Shown: positions 44,050-53,121, numbered from the stretch's first letter. The stretch is 64,000 nt of DNA from Paraburkholderia phytofirmans PsJN (GCF_000020125.1 NC_010681.1:1-64000), one strand, 5' to 3'. Made by a program: numbers and translations. Notes: generated by a model from the sequence alone, not told the origin.

Positions 44050-44180
44050 TCTTTCGCGTATCTGCTTGCGCCTCGGTGTTTGGGTTGGTCGCGAGGCTGC
44101 TTGTTGATGGTGCGATTGGCGGCTACGATACGTAGGCTTCGCTTTGACGAGGCCTACGCAAATATCGGAGAGCGCGCTAG

Positions 44181-45026
44181 ATGGGCGAGATCACGGCGGC
44201 GGCACTTCAGGCGAAACGCGTTTCTGTGCCGCAGTTTTGGCACGACGATGCGTTGCCGTTCATTGAGGTGCGTTCAATTGAAGGCGGTCGCGACGTCTGC
44301 TACGCGAAACATTCGCACGAAACCTTCTCGATTGGCGCGGTCACTGGCGGCCGCAGCGAATATCTGAATCGCCACGCGCGTGAATGGATCGGCGCGGGCG
44401 CAGTCGTCATGATGAATCCGGACGACGTGCACGCGCGCAATCCGGTAGCCGACGAACGCTGGTCGTATCGCATGATGCATGTCGATGTGGCGTGGCTCAC
44501 GGGCTTGCAGCATGAGTTGGGTTTCAGCGAGAACCACGCGTTTCGCGCGTTCTCGCAGACCGTGACAACGGACGCCGGATTGTTCAACGGCTTGAACCGG
44601 CTGCACGCGATTCTTGTCGACGGTGACGCGGACATGCTGCGCAAGCAAAGCGCGGCCATCACCTTTTTCTCCGACGTGCAAAACACACTGAACCCGGCGG
44701 TCTTGCCGGATCATGATGCGAGCCTCCAACTCACGCACGCAGCGGAATTCATTGCGGAAAACTGCACGCGGTCGCTAAAGCTGGAGGACATTTGCGAGGC
44801 GGCTGGTTTGTCCGCGTCGCATCTGATTCGCGCGTTCAGGCAACGCTATGGCATGACGCCGCACGCTTATCTGATCAACCGGCGTATTCAATACAGCCGC
44901 GCGCAACTCAGACGCGGACGTGTGATCGCCGATGTCGCACTCGACGCCGGTTTTGCGGACCAGGCGCATTTGCAGAGAGTCTTCAAGCGGCTGGTCGCGG
45001 CGACGCCGGGACAGTATCGCAGTTGA
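44181..45026 (+). CDS. AraC-family regulator with cupin sensor domain
   Basis: The 281-residue protein has an N-terminal AraC-type cupin (KHSHETFSIGAVTGGRSEYL and GAVVMMNPDDVHARNP) and two C-terminal helix-turn-helix motifs (LEDICEAAGLSASHLIRAFR and IADVALDAGFADQAHLQRVF). This layout is common beside LysE-type exporters, and a convergent LysE gene lies 22 bases downstream. It probably regulates that exporter in response to an amino acid or related metabolite; this is from context only. Confidence 0.88.
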   Translation: MGEITAAALQAKRVSVPQFWHDDALPFIEVRSIEGGRDVCYAKHSHETFSIGAVTGGRSEYLNRHAREWIGAGAVVMMNPDDVHARNPVADERWSYRMMHVDVAWLTGLQHELGFSENHAFRAFSQTVTTDAGLFNGLNRLHAILVDGDADMLRKQSAAITFFSDVQNTLNPAVLPDHDASLQLTHAAEFIAENCTRSLKLEDICEAAGLSASHLIRAFRQRYGMTPHAYLINRRIQYSRAQLRRGRVIADVALDAGFADQAHLQRVFKRLVAATPGQYRS

Positions 45027-45048
45027 AACCGTGGGCCGCGCGGCGTCT

Positions 45049-45636
45049 TCACGCCGCAAGCAGATAAAGCGCACTCGCCGCGAGCAATGCCGCCATCACG
45101 CGATTGAAGAACCTCACACGCCGCGGTCGCTGCAAATGTTTGCGCAGAAACGTGCCTGCGTACGCCCAACTGGCGATCGACACATAGCAGACCACGAAAT
45201 ACACGACGCTGAATTGCCAGACGAGCCTGCCGTCGCCGTCCGCCGCGTAGGCGCCCATGCCGGCCAGCGACGCGAGCCAGGCTTTCGGGTTGAGCCATTG
45301 CATCGCCGCGCCATATGCGAAGGATGGTCCGCGAGCCGGTTTGTCTGCGCCGAGTTGGCCGTCGTCGGTGGCGAGTTTGTAGGCCATGTAGAACAGGAAC
45401 GCTACGCCCGCCCATTTGACGAAGGTGATGAGGTTGGGGAAATGCGCGAGCAGTTCATGCAGTCCCAGGCCGATCAGCAAAAGCAGCACGGTAAAACCGA
45501 TGGTCGCGCCGGTGACATGCCGCATGCTCGCGGCAAGCCCGTGCTGCGCGCCGGCGCTGAGTGCCACGATATTCACCGGGCCCGGCGAAATTGAGCTGGC
45601 CAACGCGAAGGCGGCCATGGAGAGTAAAGCGGTCAT
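45049..45636 (-). CDS. LysE/RhtB-family amino-acid exporter
   Basis: The 195-residue inner-membrane protein has the family N-terminus SSISPGPVNIVALSAGAQHG and six hydrophobic segments (for example GATIGFTVLLLLIGLGLHEL). It exports amino acids or their analogues. The ATG at 45636 is preferred because a GAGG ribosome site lies 8 bases before it; a TTG start 12 bases upstream is possible. It is convergent with the AraC-type regulator and is the last ordinary chromosomal gene before the tRNA-Lys scar. Confidence 0.88.
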   Translation of the reverse strand: MTALLSMAAFALASSISPGPVNIVALSAGAQHGLAASMRHVTGATIGFTVLLLLIGLGLHELLAHFPNLITFVKWAGVAFLFYMAYKLATDDGQLGADKPARGPSFAYGAAMQWLNPKAWLASLAGMGAYAADGDGRLVWQFSVVYFVVCYVSIASWAYAGTFLRKHLQRPRRVRFFNRVMAALLAASALYLLAA

Positions 45637-45770
45637 CGGATGCCTCAATACGGATGTGCGCAGGATTTGCGACGGTCAACGGTATGGGGCGAAGGGGTGG
45701 GGTGTATTGAAGGAAATTGCTGTGGGCTGGCGATACGCAGTGTGGCAGTGTGCGAGCGCACCCCGAAACG

Positions 45771-45803
45771 CAAAAAGCCCGGTCGCATGGACCGGGCTTT
45801 TTG
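45771..45803 (-). terminator. Bidirectional terminator, native end of the tRNA-Lys gene
   Basis: CAAAAAGCCCGGTC and GACCGGGCTTTTTG form a perfect 14-bp stem around a 5-base loop. It lies 12 bases beyond the 3' end of the tRNA-Lys fragment on the minus strand, where the terminator of the intact tRNA gene would be. Confidence 0.9.
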
Positions 45804-45814
45804 CTTTGAATCTT

Positions 45815-45862
45815 TGGTGGGGCGTGAGTGACTCGAACACTCGACCTACGGATTAAGAGTCC
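45815..45862 (-). tRNA. tRNA-Lys(CTT), 3' part only (attachment-site scar)
   Basis: On the minus strand the sequence runs from the anticodon arm, GGACTCTTAATCC with anticodon CTT, through the variable loop and the T-arm (TGTTCGAGTCA) to CGCCCCACCA at 45815, a tRNA-Lys 3' end. The D-arm and the 5' acceptor strand (expected to begin GGGGCG) are absent: upstream of the anticodon stem the minus strand reads AGTGACGCGTCGAAGG, which cannot form them. The break within the anticodon arm and the retained native terminator indicate an integration endpoint, not a working tRNA. Confidence 0.85.
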
Positions 45863-46204
45863 CCTTCGACGCGTCACTTCACATAACTTTGTCTTAAAAA
45901 TCAACTACTTGAAAATTGTCATCTCACAAGAAAGCGCGGTTACGTCACTACGCCGTTGAACCTTTGTTGAACCCGTTTTGCTGCCGGCCATGGATAATCC
46001 ACCTGCGGTTTGCCGGCCGGATTGCCGTTGCCGGCTAAGCTAGGGCAATTGAGAGTTTTTGGCCCTGTCCATCGTGTGGTGAATTATCTTGATCTCTTGC
46101 AGCGATATGCAGTCGGCAACGATCTACGCCGACATATAGGTCAGCTAGCTGAGCTAACGTCAAGAGTGGTGTATGAGCCGCATCATTACGGTCGATTTCA
46201 AGCG
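45863..46204. other. Gene-free junction beside the tRNA scar
   Basis: The first 80 bases after the tRNA fragment are AT-rich; then comes a stretch with repeated GCCGGCC/TTGCCGG elements. No integrase, complete or recognisable in pieces, is visible here. The right part is the 3' flank of the IS256 relic. Confidence 0.4.
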
Positions 46205-47035
46205 GCGAGTTTCTGCTGGACTGGTCGATCGTCTTGCACCGGTTCGCCGTCCTCGAAGGGGGGCCTTCCAGCAATTGCTTGATCGTTTCCGGTCCGTTGA
46301 TGCGGCGCCAAGTTTTCTCCGCCTCCTCAATCAGGTTGAATGCAAGACCAAGAAAGGTAGGCCGCGACACGCAGTTACGCATACGCGTCGTTCGATGACG
46401 TACCTTCGCGGATGTCGACTCGATCGCGTTGGTCGTCCGCAAATGCTGCCAGTCCTCAGCGGGGAGGTCGTAGAACGCCAACAGGCTCTCGCGATCCATT
46501 TTCAGCGTCTCGGTTGCCTTCGGATATTTCGCTGAATGGATCGACACGAAAGGGGCGAAAGCGGCGTACGCGTCGGCTCGTGTGGCAGCCATCCAGATCG
46601 TCTACATGTCCGCCTTTGCGCGTGCCCAGAAGCCCATTGCACTATCGCCGACGGCCAGTCGTGGACCCGCTTGCAAGCCCCGCGCTTCAGATCAAGCAGC
46701 GGCTCAAGCCATGATGCCTTTGTTTCCCGATACCCGTCACCGATTGCCCCGCGCTCTTTACGCCAATCCCCTCACGCCGATGATCACTAGCATGAATTGG
46801 TCATCGGAGTTCTCGCTGCGCAGCCCGGGGTGTATACCGTCGACCCGCCAATAGACGTAGTACGACTTCGACAGATCACGCCGGCTCCACGTGGCATGCT
46901 CCTCGGCCCTACGCCTTCAGCCGACTCACGACACTCCCCGACAAGCCCTTCGCGTCAGCAGCACACGCAGCGCTTCGCCCATATTGCCCGCCGAGCGGCC
47001 CTTAAGACACAGACACAGCCACGGCAGCGCCGCGC
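46205..47035 (-). pseudogene. IS256-family (mutator type) transposase, degraded
   Basis: Read on the minus strand with changes of frame, pieces appear in the right order: SAGNMGEALRVLL, RDLSKSYYVYWRVDGIHPGL, MLVIIGV, GLQAGPRLAVGDSAMGFW, IWMAATRADAYAAF, then HLRTTNAIESTSAKVRHRTT and AEKTWRRINGPETIKQLLEG. This is an IS256-type transposase. Several in-frame stops and frameshifts separate the pieces (for example after MLVIIGVRGLA), and the first quarter of the gene is missing or beyond recognition. Only the C-terminal 100 residues remain readable in one frame. Terminal inverted repeats were not found. It is inert debris inside the island border. Confidence 0.85.
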
Positions 47036-47304
47036 TAACACGGGGCGATTTCCTGACGTACGGCGGGACGATCTATGAATTGAACACGAGAGCTAACAAG
47101 CCCGACATCAGGATATATCGTTCGATAATGGCAATAGCTCCGATCAATAGCGGGCTAGAGTGCCAGGCCACCATAGGCGGTGGGATAGGGCTGACCGTTT
47201 TTGCTCGACGCGACCGTTCGGCGCCAACCCTCCCGGATACAACACCTTTGCGACGAAAGTTGTTTACACGATTGTAAAGGAAACATTACACTTCGCTTCT
47301 AAAA

Positions 47305-47329
47305 GTAAATGAGGATGCTTCTCATTTAC
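47305..47329. promoter_or_regulatory. Fur-box-like palindrome before the TonB receptor relic
   Basis: GTAAATGAG and CTCATTTAC form perfect 9-base arms around 7 bases. The arms resemble the Fur consensus (AATGA...TCATT). It lies 75 bases before the receptor start, where iron-dependent repression is expected. The site remains although the gene downstream is truncated. Confidence 0.65.
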
Positions 47330-47403
47330 TGGATTAAGACGATCCATTTCGCATCCGTGTGCCCCATGCAACGTGGGGATCATCCATCTTCAAGACCGCC
47401 ACC

Positions 47404-48200
47404 ATGCCCGCTCTGTTCAACACGCGGACGCGCCTGCTCGCGTCCGTCGGCGCCCTCTATTGCGCAAGTTTTCTCTCCCCCTCGCAAGCGTTCGCGCAGG
47501 CCGCGCCTGTGCAGGAGTCGGGCGATTCCTCGCCGCAAACATTGCCTGCCGTAACCGTGAATGCGACTGCGGTCCAATCGGATATGCAGGTTAAGGCGCT
47601 ACCGTCTTATAAATTCACCGCGCCGTTGCTGGACACGCCACGTTCGATCACGGTCATCCCCGAAGAACTGATCAGGCAAACCAACGCAACAACCTTCGCG
47701 GACGCGCTCAAGACCGTTCCTGGTATCACCTTTCTGGGCGGCGATGCGGCGGCGAACCCGTCGGCAGATCGACCGGTGATCCGCGGCTTCGAATCGCGCA
47801 ATTCGATCTTTGTGGATGGCATTCGGGACTCCGGCGTCCAGAATCGCGAGACCTTCGACATCGAGAACATCACGGTCATCAAGGGCCCGGATTCGGTTTA
47901 TGCCGGCCGCGGCGCGGTGGGCGGTTCGATCGACATCGAAACCAAGATGCCGAAGAACGAGAACTTCATCACGGGCAGTGCCGGCATCGGTACTGACGCA
48001 TATAAGCGCCTGACGCTCGACGTCAACCAGAAGTTCGCAGGCGATAACGCATTTCGTTTCAATGCGATGGGCTTCGATGCGAATCAGGCGGGGCGCAACA
48101 ACGTCTACAGCAAGCGGTGGGGCGTCGCGCCGTCCGTCGCGTTCGGCCTGAACAGCCCGACGACGGTCACGCTCAGCTACTACGATGATTCTATGCCGAC
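47404..48200 (+). pseudogene. TonB-dependent siderophore receptor, 3' truncated
   Basis: An outer-membrane receptor for ferric siderophores. It starts MPALFNTRTRLLASVGALYC with a signal peptide ending near AFAQA, then the plug domain: LDTPRSITVIPEELIRQTNA, DALKTVPGITFLGGDAAANP, PVIRGFESRNSIFVDGIRDS, VIKGPDSVYAGRGAVGGSID. Only the plug and the first barrel strands are present (about 265 residues of an expected 700 or so). Receptor similarity stops after LSYYDDSMP near 48200. The frame stays open to 48534 through unrelated sequence. The loss of the barrel makes it non-functional as a receptor. A Fur-like site precedes it. Confidence 0.85.
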
Positions 48201-48396
48201 GCGGCGGCGCTCGATCGGCGCGCGTCGACCCATTGGCGAGCTTCGATCACCACAACTCTGTGGCCGCGTCAAAGCGGAGAAGCTGTCATTCGCTGACGTT
48301 CTGGGAATCCGCGGCGTCACCGCTCTTTCATCACGAACGCGGGGCGAGTTCCGCAAGCCAGCCTTGAGGCTGCTGGGGGGAATTGGCAGAGCCCGA

Positions 48397-48915
48397 TTAG
48401 TCCCTGGAAAACGTAACTCGTACATTGCGGTCGCCGAGCGTTTGGGCAAGGCTAGTGGGATCGTCCACGCGACCAATGCGGGTGTACGAATAGGACGAGT
48501 CGAAGGTCTGATAAAAAACGACCAGGGTCCTTGACCCGTACAGCATCAGGTCGCCGTTACGAATCGTCCCTGGGCGGCTGGCGTTTATCGGCAACGATTT
48601 GGATACCTCGCCATGCTTCTCGTTGCCATTGAGTTCCGCCATATCCAGCGTCAGGGGTAGCAGCCCTGCGAGCGCGCGGGCGGCGGCGTTGTCAGCCAGC
48701 GTAATGGCGAAACGATGTTCGCCGATTGTCATCCACATACGTGATTCCTCCGGTTTCAGGGACGCCGCACTGGCATCCGCAGCAGTAACGGCGAGTGAGC
48801 CCGAAACCGACTGCTGGCCGGCTTCGCCGCTGCTGCTAAAAATGAATAACCCGAGCACCAGGCTCAGTCCACGCAGGCTCCACCCCTTTCGATTTCGTCG
48901 ATGTTCGATCTTCAT
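48397..48915 (-). CDS. Cyclophilin-like fold protein, exported
   Basis: The 172-residue protein has an N-terminal signal or anchor segment (GLSLVLGLFIFSSSG), a linker, then a cyclophilin-like domain: MWMTIGEHRFAITLADNAAA, LAGLLPLTLDMAELNGNEKH, and IRNGDLMLYGSRTLVVFYQT. This small beta-barrel family (cyclophil_like2) is widespread and not known to be a prolyl isomerase; its role is unclear. It begins 7 bases after the MFS gene stop on the same strand, as third gene of the hydrolase-MFS operon. The signal segment suggests a periplasmic location like that of the Tat-exported hydrolase. Confidence 0.8.
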   Translation of the reverse strand: MKIEHRRNRKGWSLRGLSLVLGLFIFSSSGEAGQQSVSGSLAVTAADASAASLKPEESRMWMTIGEHRFAITLADNAAARALAGLLPLTLDMAELNGNEKHGEVSKSLPINASRPGTIRNGDLMLYGSRTLVVFYQTFDSSYSYTRIGRVDDPTSLAQTLGDRNVRVTFSRD

Positions 48916-48922
48916 TGCATAC

Positions 48923-50146
48923 TCAAGCGGTGTGGGACGTCAGCGAGCGTGAGGTCAGGAAGGTCAGGAAGGCCGCGAGCAGCAGCACGACGGCACTTGC
49001 CACGAAGGTACTCCGGTAGCCGCTGGTGTCGAACAGCAGACCGCCCACCGTCGAACCCAGGGCGATGGACAACTGGATTACGGCCACCATCAGCCCGCCG
49101 CCCGCTTCGGCGCTCTGCGGCATGGCTTCGGCGATCCAGCTCCACCAGCCGACGGGTGCTGCTGTCGCTATCAGACCCCACACGCCAAGCAACGCCCCAA
49201 CGTCCGCGATCGAAGCTCCGAGGGGGATCAATGCCAGGGCGATCAGCGCCATCAGAACCGGAATGACGATCAGGGTCCTGTACAGACCGAGCTTGAGGAC
49301 CGCCCCGATGAGCGCGGTGCCGATGAAGCCTGCCACCCCGATCACGAGCAGGATGAGCGACAGCGTGGACACGCCGACATGCGTCACCGTTTCAAGGAAC
49401 GGCCGCACGTAGGTGAACAAGGCGAACTGCCCCATGAAGAAAGCGCCACAGGCGGCCATGCCGAGCGCGACGGAGCGGCTCCTGAGCAACCTGAACACGT
49501 TGGGGGAGCCGGCTGCGCGGGCCTCGGGCTGCATCGAAGGCAGGCTGACCCATTGCCAGACCAGCGTGACCGCCGCCACCGGCGCCAGACAGAAGAAGGC
49601 ACCGCGCCAGCCCATGACCAAGCCCAGATAGCTGCCCAGCGGCGCGGCAATCACCGTGGCCAGCGCGTTGCCACCGTTGAAGATCGCCAGCGCGCGCGGC
49701 ACCTGATGGGCTGGCACCAGCCGCATGGCCGTCGCGGCCGACATGGACCAGAAACCGCCGATGACCACGCCGATGAGCGCACGGCCTGCCATATACGCCG
49801 GATAGTTCGATGCCAGCGCGATCACGGCACCGGAGACGGCCATCAGTGCCGTCAATCCCAGCAGCAGGGTCTTCCGGTTCAGGCTGCCGGCCAGCGCGGA
49901 GATTGACAGGCTGGTCAGTACAGCGAACGCCCCGGAGATCGCAATGCCCTGCCCGGCCATTCCCTCGGTGACATGGAGGTCGTTCGCCATGGACGTCAGC
50001 AGGCTGACAGGCATGAACTCGGAAGCGATCAGCGCGAACACGCACAGCGACATCGCGAATACGCCGCTCCAACAGCCGGCCCGTTCGCTCGTCGTATCCG
50101 CGGAGAAGTTGCCTTGATCTCGGGCCTCACAGGGTCGTGCCGTCAT
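48923..50146 (-). CDS. MFS transporter, drug/nucleoside efflux type
   Basis: The 407-residue inner-membrane protein has 12 predicted membrane segments. The early segments (FALIASEFMPVSLLTSMAND; GQGIAISGAFAVLTSLSISA; RALIGVVIGGFWSMSAATAM) match the DHA1 group that includes NepI and AraJ-like exporters. It overlaps the 3' end of the hydrolase gene by 4 bases and is followed 7 bases later by the cyclophilin-like gene. Probably exports a small organic compound; the substrate is unknown. The divergent LysR gene at 51437 is the likely regulator. Confidence 0.87.
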   Translation of the reverse strand: MTARPCEARDQGNFSADTTSERAGCWSGVFAMSLCVFALIASEFMPVSLLTSMANDLHVTEGMAGQGIAISGAFAVLTSLSISALAGSLNRKTLLLGLTALMAVSGAVIALASNYPAYMAGRALIGVVIGGFWSMSAATAMRLVPAHQVPRALAIFNGGNALATVIAAPLGSYLGLVMGWRGAFFCLAPVAAVTLVWQWVSLPSMQPEARAAGSPNVFRLLRSRSVALGMAACGAFFMGQFALFTYVRPFLETVTHVGVSTLSLILLVIGVAGFIGTALIGAVLKLGLYRTLIVIPVLMALIALALIPLGASIADVGALLGVWGLIATAAPVGWWSWIAEAMPQSAEAGGGLMVAVIQLSIALGSTVGGLLFDTSGYRSTFVASAVVLLLAAFLTFLTSRSLTSHTA

Positions 50147-51309
50147 GAAGTTACCGTCTGCGCCAGATGCCTGCTGAAGAAGGACGTGAGCTTGTCCCAG
50201 GGAATGAGGTCCACGCGGTCGTAGAGATCGACATGGCCGGCGCCCGCCACCCAGACCAGTTCCTTCGGCTCGGCGGCGCGCCGGTAGGCGTCCTCGCTGA
50301 ACTCCCTGGAATGCGCCTGGTCACCGCTGATGAACAGCAGCGGGCGCGGCGAGATCGCCTCGATGTCGTTGAACGGGTAGAAGTTCATGAACTTCACGTT
50401 GCTGGTCAGCGTCGGACGCGTGGTGGTCTGCGGCGACACGCCCTTCGGCGTGAACTCGCCGCGCGGAGTGCGGTAGAAGTCGTAGAACTCGCGCTGCACG
50501 GGATCGGTATGGGCGTCCAGTTTCAGCACCGTCCCACCGGTGTACCGTGTCGTTCCGCCGGTGAACTCCACATACCGCTGCTGCGCTGCCTCCGCGATGA
50601 TCTGCTTGCGCTGCTCGAGCGTCAGCGAGTGGTTCAGGGCGTCACGGTTGGCCGCCCCCATGTCGTACATGCTGACTGTTGCAATGGCTTTCATGCGCGG
50701 GTCGATCTTCGCCGCGCTGATGACGAAGCTGCCGCTGCCACAGATACCGAGAACGCCAATGCGCTCGCGATCCACGAACGGTTGCGTACCGAGGTAGTCC
50801 ACCGCCGCGCTGAATGCCTCGGCATAGATGTCCGGTGCGACGGCGTTGCGCGGCTGGCCCTCGCTCTCTCCCCAGAACGACTGGTCGATCGCCAGGGTGA
50901 CGAAGCCCTGTTCGGCCAGCTTTTGCGCGTACAGGTTCGAGCTTTGCTCCTTCACCGCGCCCATCGGATGGCCGACGATGATCGCGGGATGCCTGACGTT
51001 CCGGTCGAACCCGTTTGGAACAAACAGATTGCCTGCGACCTGCATCCTGTACTGGTTGTCGAAGGAGACTGTCTGCAAGGTCACCTTGTCGCTCCGGTAA
51101 AAATTGTCTGCGCCATTGGACATATCGGGGCTCGCTTTCGTATTTGCAGCAAAGGCGATGTTGCCAGTGATAGACAGAACGCTCAGTGCGGTGAGGGTGG
51201 TTCCAGCCACTTTCAGAAAGCCGCGTCGATCCGTTACCTGGCTGCGCGTGGGATCTGCAGCTTCTTTTTCCGCACAGTTGAATGGCTTGCTCATGTTCGG
51301 GGCGTTCAC
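50143..51309 (-). CDS. Tat-exported alpha/beta hydrolase (dienelactone-hydrolase-like)
   Basis: The 388-residue protein has a twin-arginine signal (TDRRGFLKVAGTTL, about residues 27-40, then a hydrophobic run to SITGNIAFA). The hydrolase core has HPAIIVGHPMGAVKEQSSNL (oxyanion region), the elbow VLGICGSGSFV with Cys in the nucleophile position of GxCxG, an acid near LLFISGDQAHSRE and the catalytic His in GAGHVDLYD. Cys at the elbow is typical of the dienelactone-hydrolase/YcjY side of the superfamily. First gene of an operon with the MFS and cyclophilin-like genes. Alternative start codons exist downstream, but the Tat motif supports this one. The substrate is unknown. Confidence 0.85.
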   Translation of the reverse strand: MNAPNMSKPFNCAEKEAADPTRSQVTDRRGFLKVAGTTLTALSVLSITGNIAFAANTKASPDMSNGADNFYRSDKVTLQTVSFDNQYRMQVAGNLFVPNGFDRNVRHPAIIVGHPMGAVKEQSSNLYAQKLAEQGFVTLAIDQSFWGESEGQPRNAVAPDIYAEAFSAAVDYLGTQPFVDRERIGVLGICGSGSFVISAAKIDPRMKAIATVSMYDMGAANRDALNHSLTLEQRKQIIAEAAQQRYVEFTGGTTRYTGGTVLKLDAHTDPVQREFYDFYRTPRGEFTPKGVSPQTTTRPTLTSNVKFMNFYPFNDIEAISPRPLLFISGDQAHSREFSEDAYRRAAEPKELVWVAGAGHVDLYDRVDLIPWDKLTSFFSRHLAQTVTS

Positions 51310-51436
51310 TTTCAGATAGATGCCGCATTGGCGGTCATATGCTGAATCTTCCTTCAGGACGGTGCGCCCGACTAGCTAATGAATTCTTAAAGAGGATATA
51401 AGATCGGCTAATTAATCACCTCTGAGGATGGCCCTC
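51310..51436. promoter_or_regulatory. Divergent promoter region, hydrolase operon / LysR gene
   Basis: A 127-base interval with AT-rich elements on an otherwise GC-rich background, including TAGCTAATGAATTC and GGCTAATTAATCACC near 51370-51418. The repeated CTAAT elements, about 35 bases apart, are candidate LysR half-sites. Confidence 0.45.
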
Positions 51437-52348
51437 ATGGTCAGACGTAACCTCAACGATCTCCTGTATTTCGTGACAGTGGCGCGGGAAGGCAGCTTCA
51501 CGCGTGCCGCTGCTTTGCTGGGCGTGACCCAGTCGGCACTCAGTCAGGCCATCGCCGGCCTGGAGGCAAGGCTTGAGATCCGGCTGCTGACGCGAACCAC
51601 CCGCAGTGTGTCGGCCACGGCTGCGGGCGAACGTCTGTTGAAGGCCATCGGCCATCGCTTCGAGGAAATCGAAGCCGAACTGGATGAGCTGACGCAGATG
51701 CGGAACAAGCCAGCCGGCACGGTGCGGATTACCTGCGGTGAGCATGTCCTGCGGACAACGTTGCTGCCCAAGCTCAAGCCGCTATTGCGCGACTATCCCG
51801 ATATCAATGTCGAGTTCGATGTCAACTACGGGTTCAGGGACATCGTGGCCGATCGCTTCGACGCGGGTGTGCGCCTGGGGGACACCATCGACAAGGACAT
51901 GATTGCGGTGCCCATCGGGCCGCCGGTGCGCATGGCTGTTGTGGCGTCGCCGGCATACTTCGCTGCCCGCCCGGTTCCCAAAACGCCGCGTGACCTGTTG
52001 AGCCACAATTGCATCAACCAGCGCATGCAGACGGCAGGTGGGTTGTACGTCTGGGATTTCGAGCGCCGGGGCAAGAGGCAGAATGTGCGGGTCAACGGAC
52101 AGCTCATCTTTAACACGTCGCCCGGCATGGTGGACGCCGCGTTGGCGGGATTGGGCATCGCCTTCCTCCCCGAGGATGAATTCGCGCCGCACATCAAGGA
52201 AGGCCGTCTGGTGCGCGTCCTGAACGAGTGGTGCGCTTCCTTTCCCGGCTATTACCTGTATTACCCAAGCCGGCGTCAGCCTTCTCCGGCGTTTTCGCTG
52301 GTTGCCAACGCGCTGCGTGTGACGGGTACCACGGCTCCCGGACAATGA
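51437..52348 (+). CDS. LysR-family regulator
   Basis: The 303-residue protein has the LysR N-terminal winged helix (LNDLLYFVTVAREGSFTRAA, LGVTQSALSQAIAGLEARLE) and a type 2 periplasmic-binding-like effector domain (GTVRITCGEHVLRTTLLPKL onwards). The start at 51437 is preferred to the ATG at 51428 because GAGG lies about 10 bases before it. It is divergent from the hydrolase-MFS-cyclophilin operon, the usual position for its regulator. It resembles the CrgA/DsdC-like transcriptional regulators often found next to MFS exporters. The ligand is unknown. Confidence 0.9.
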   Translation: MVRRNLNDLLYFVTVAREGSFTRAAALLGVTQSALSQAIAGLEARLEIRLLTRTTRSVSATAAGERLLKAIGHRFEEIEAELDELTQMRNKPAGTVRITCGEHVLRTTLLPKLKPLLRDYPDINVEFDVNYGFRDIVADRFDAGVRLGDTIDKDMIAVPIGPPVRMAVVASPAYFAARPVPKTPRDLLSHNCINQRMQTAGGLYVWDFERRGKRQNVRVNGQLIFNTSPGMVDAALAGLGIAFLPEDEFAPHIKEGRLVRVLNEWCASFPGYYLYYPSRRQPSPAFSLVANALRVTGTTAPGQ

Positions 52349-52419
52349 CGAATCCATGAGCATCGGGTCAGCAGATAGCCGAATCAGGCGTCGGTCGTCA
52401 ATTCTTCAGTTGATGTGGA

Positions 52420-52453
52420 GAAAAAAGGGCTCCAATGCGCGCACCGGAGCCCT
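52420..52453 (-). terminator. Minus-strand terminator without a gene
   Basis: GGGCTCC (52427-52433) pairs with GGAGCCC (52446-52452), and the minus strand continues into a run of T. It would stop leftward transcription, yet no minus-strand gene lies to its right within 1.5 kb, so it may protect lysR from opposing reads or be left from a lost gene. The stem also lies 75 bases after the lysR stop. Confidence 0.6.
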
Positions 52454-53050
52454 CAAAACACACATCGCGGCGCGGGAAATGCCTGCCGCTCAATAACTTT
52501 ATTGGGTTGCTCCAGGTGAGGCAATGATCGACGCAGTTGCCCTGGCAACTGTTGGTTGCCACTCGGGTGCACGTCGTAAGGAGTCCCCAGCTGATTATCG
52601 AATGATGAATGGCTTACGACGCAGCTCGTGCGCTATTTTGAGGCTCTTTCATCGTTTTCATACTCAGCCCTGCGGTACGGATCCCGGATCCCAGACTTTA
52701 CCCGCGCTTTCGAAGGCCACGCCCGTCATAGCAACGCCGGTCGTTCGTGGACGACAGCTACACAATTCCGCTCCCTCTTGATCTTGAGCGCCATAAGCCT
52801 GCCCACGAACAGTTTCGGCCGCGCGTCAGGTCGCTGCGTCCATGATGGAGGGCCGCCTCCCGGACACAGCTTCAGAACCCCTCCTGGGGACAAATCTCTC
52901 CGGTAACTCGCGCGGACTGGTTGGCTCATGCCACTGGCCGTCGATCGACGTCAAGAGCGACCAGGGTGAGATCTGCGGCTGTACGTCGAATCTATGCACC
53001 AAACCAAAACCAACAAAACCAACAATCACAACATTCCCAACAAATTTTTC
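52454..53050. other. Gene-free stretch between lysR and the amidase
   Basis: About 0.6 kb without a supportable gene. It contains a perfect 9-bp inverted repeat CGTCGTAAG/CTTACGACG (52572-52580 and 52613-52621) and, at 52996-53043, a strand-biased tract rich in CAA/ACC triplets. Short frames exist but lack starts and family resemblance. It may be debris between two insertions. Confidence 0.45.
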
Positions 53051-53079
53051 TTGACGCGGATTTTTGGCTTGCCTGTAAT
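53051..53079 (+). promoter_or_regulatory. Sigma70-type promoter for the amidase
   Basis: TTGACG (53051-53056) and TGTAAT (53074-53079) are separated by 17 bases. A start of transcription near 53086 would leave a short leader before the ATG at 53122. Confidence 0.5.
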
Positions 53080-53121
53080 GGAATCGCCCTATCAATGCTG
53101 ATGACGACGCCCCATTCCGCC

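Noticed and set aside
45815..45890. A complete tRNA-Lys gene
   Set aside because: Upstream of the anticodon stem the D-arm and 5' acceptor strand are missing, so only the 3' part is present.
52524..52906. Small plus-strand genes between lysR and the amidase
   Set aside because: Two overlapping frames of arbitrary composition without ribosome sites.
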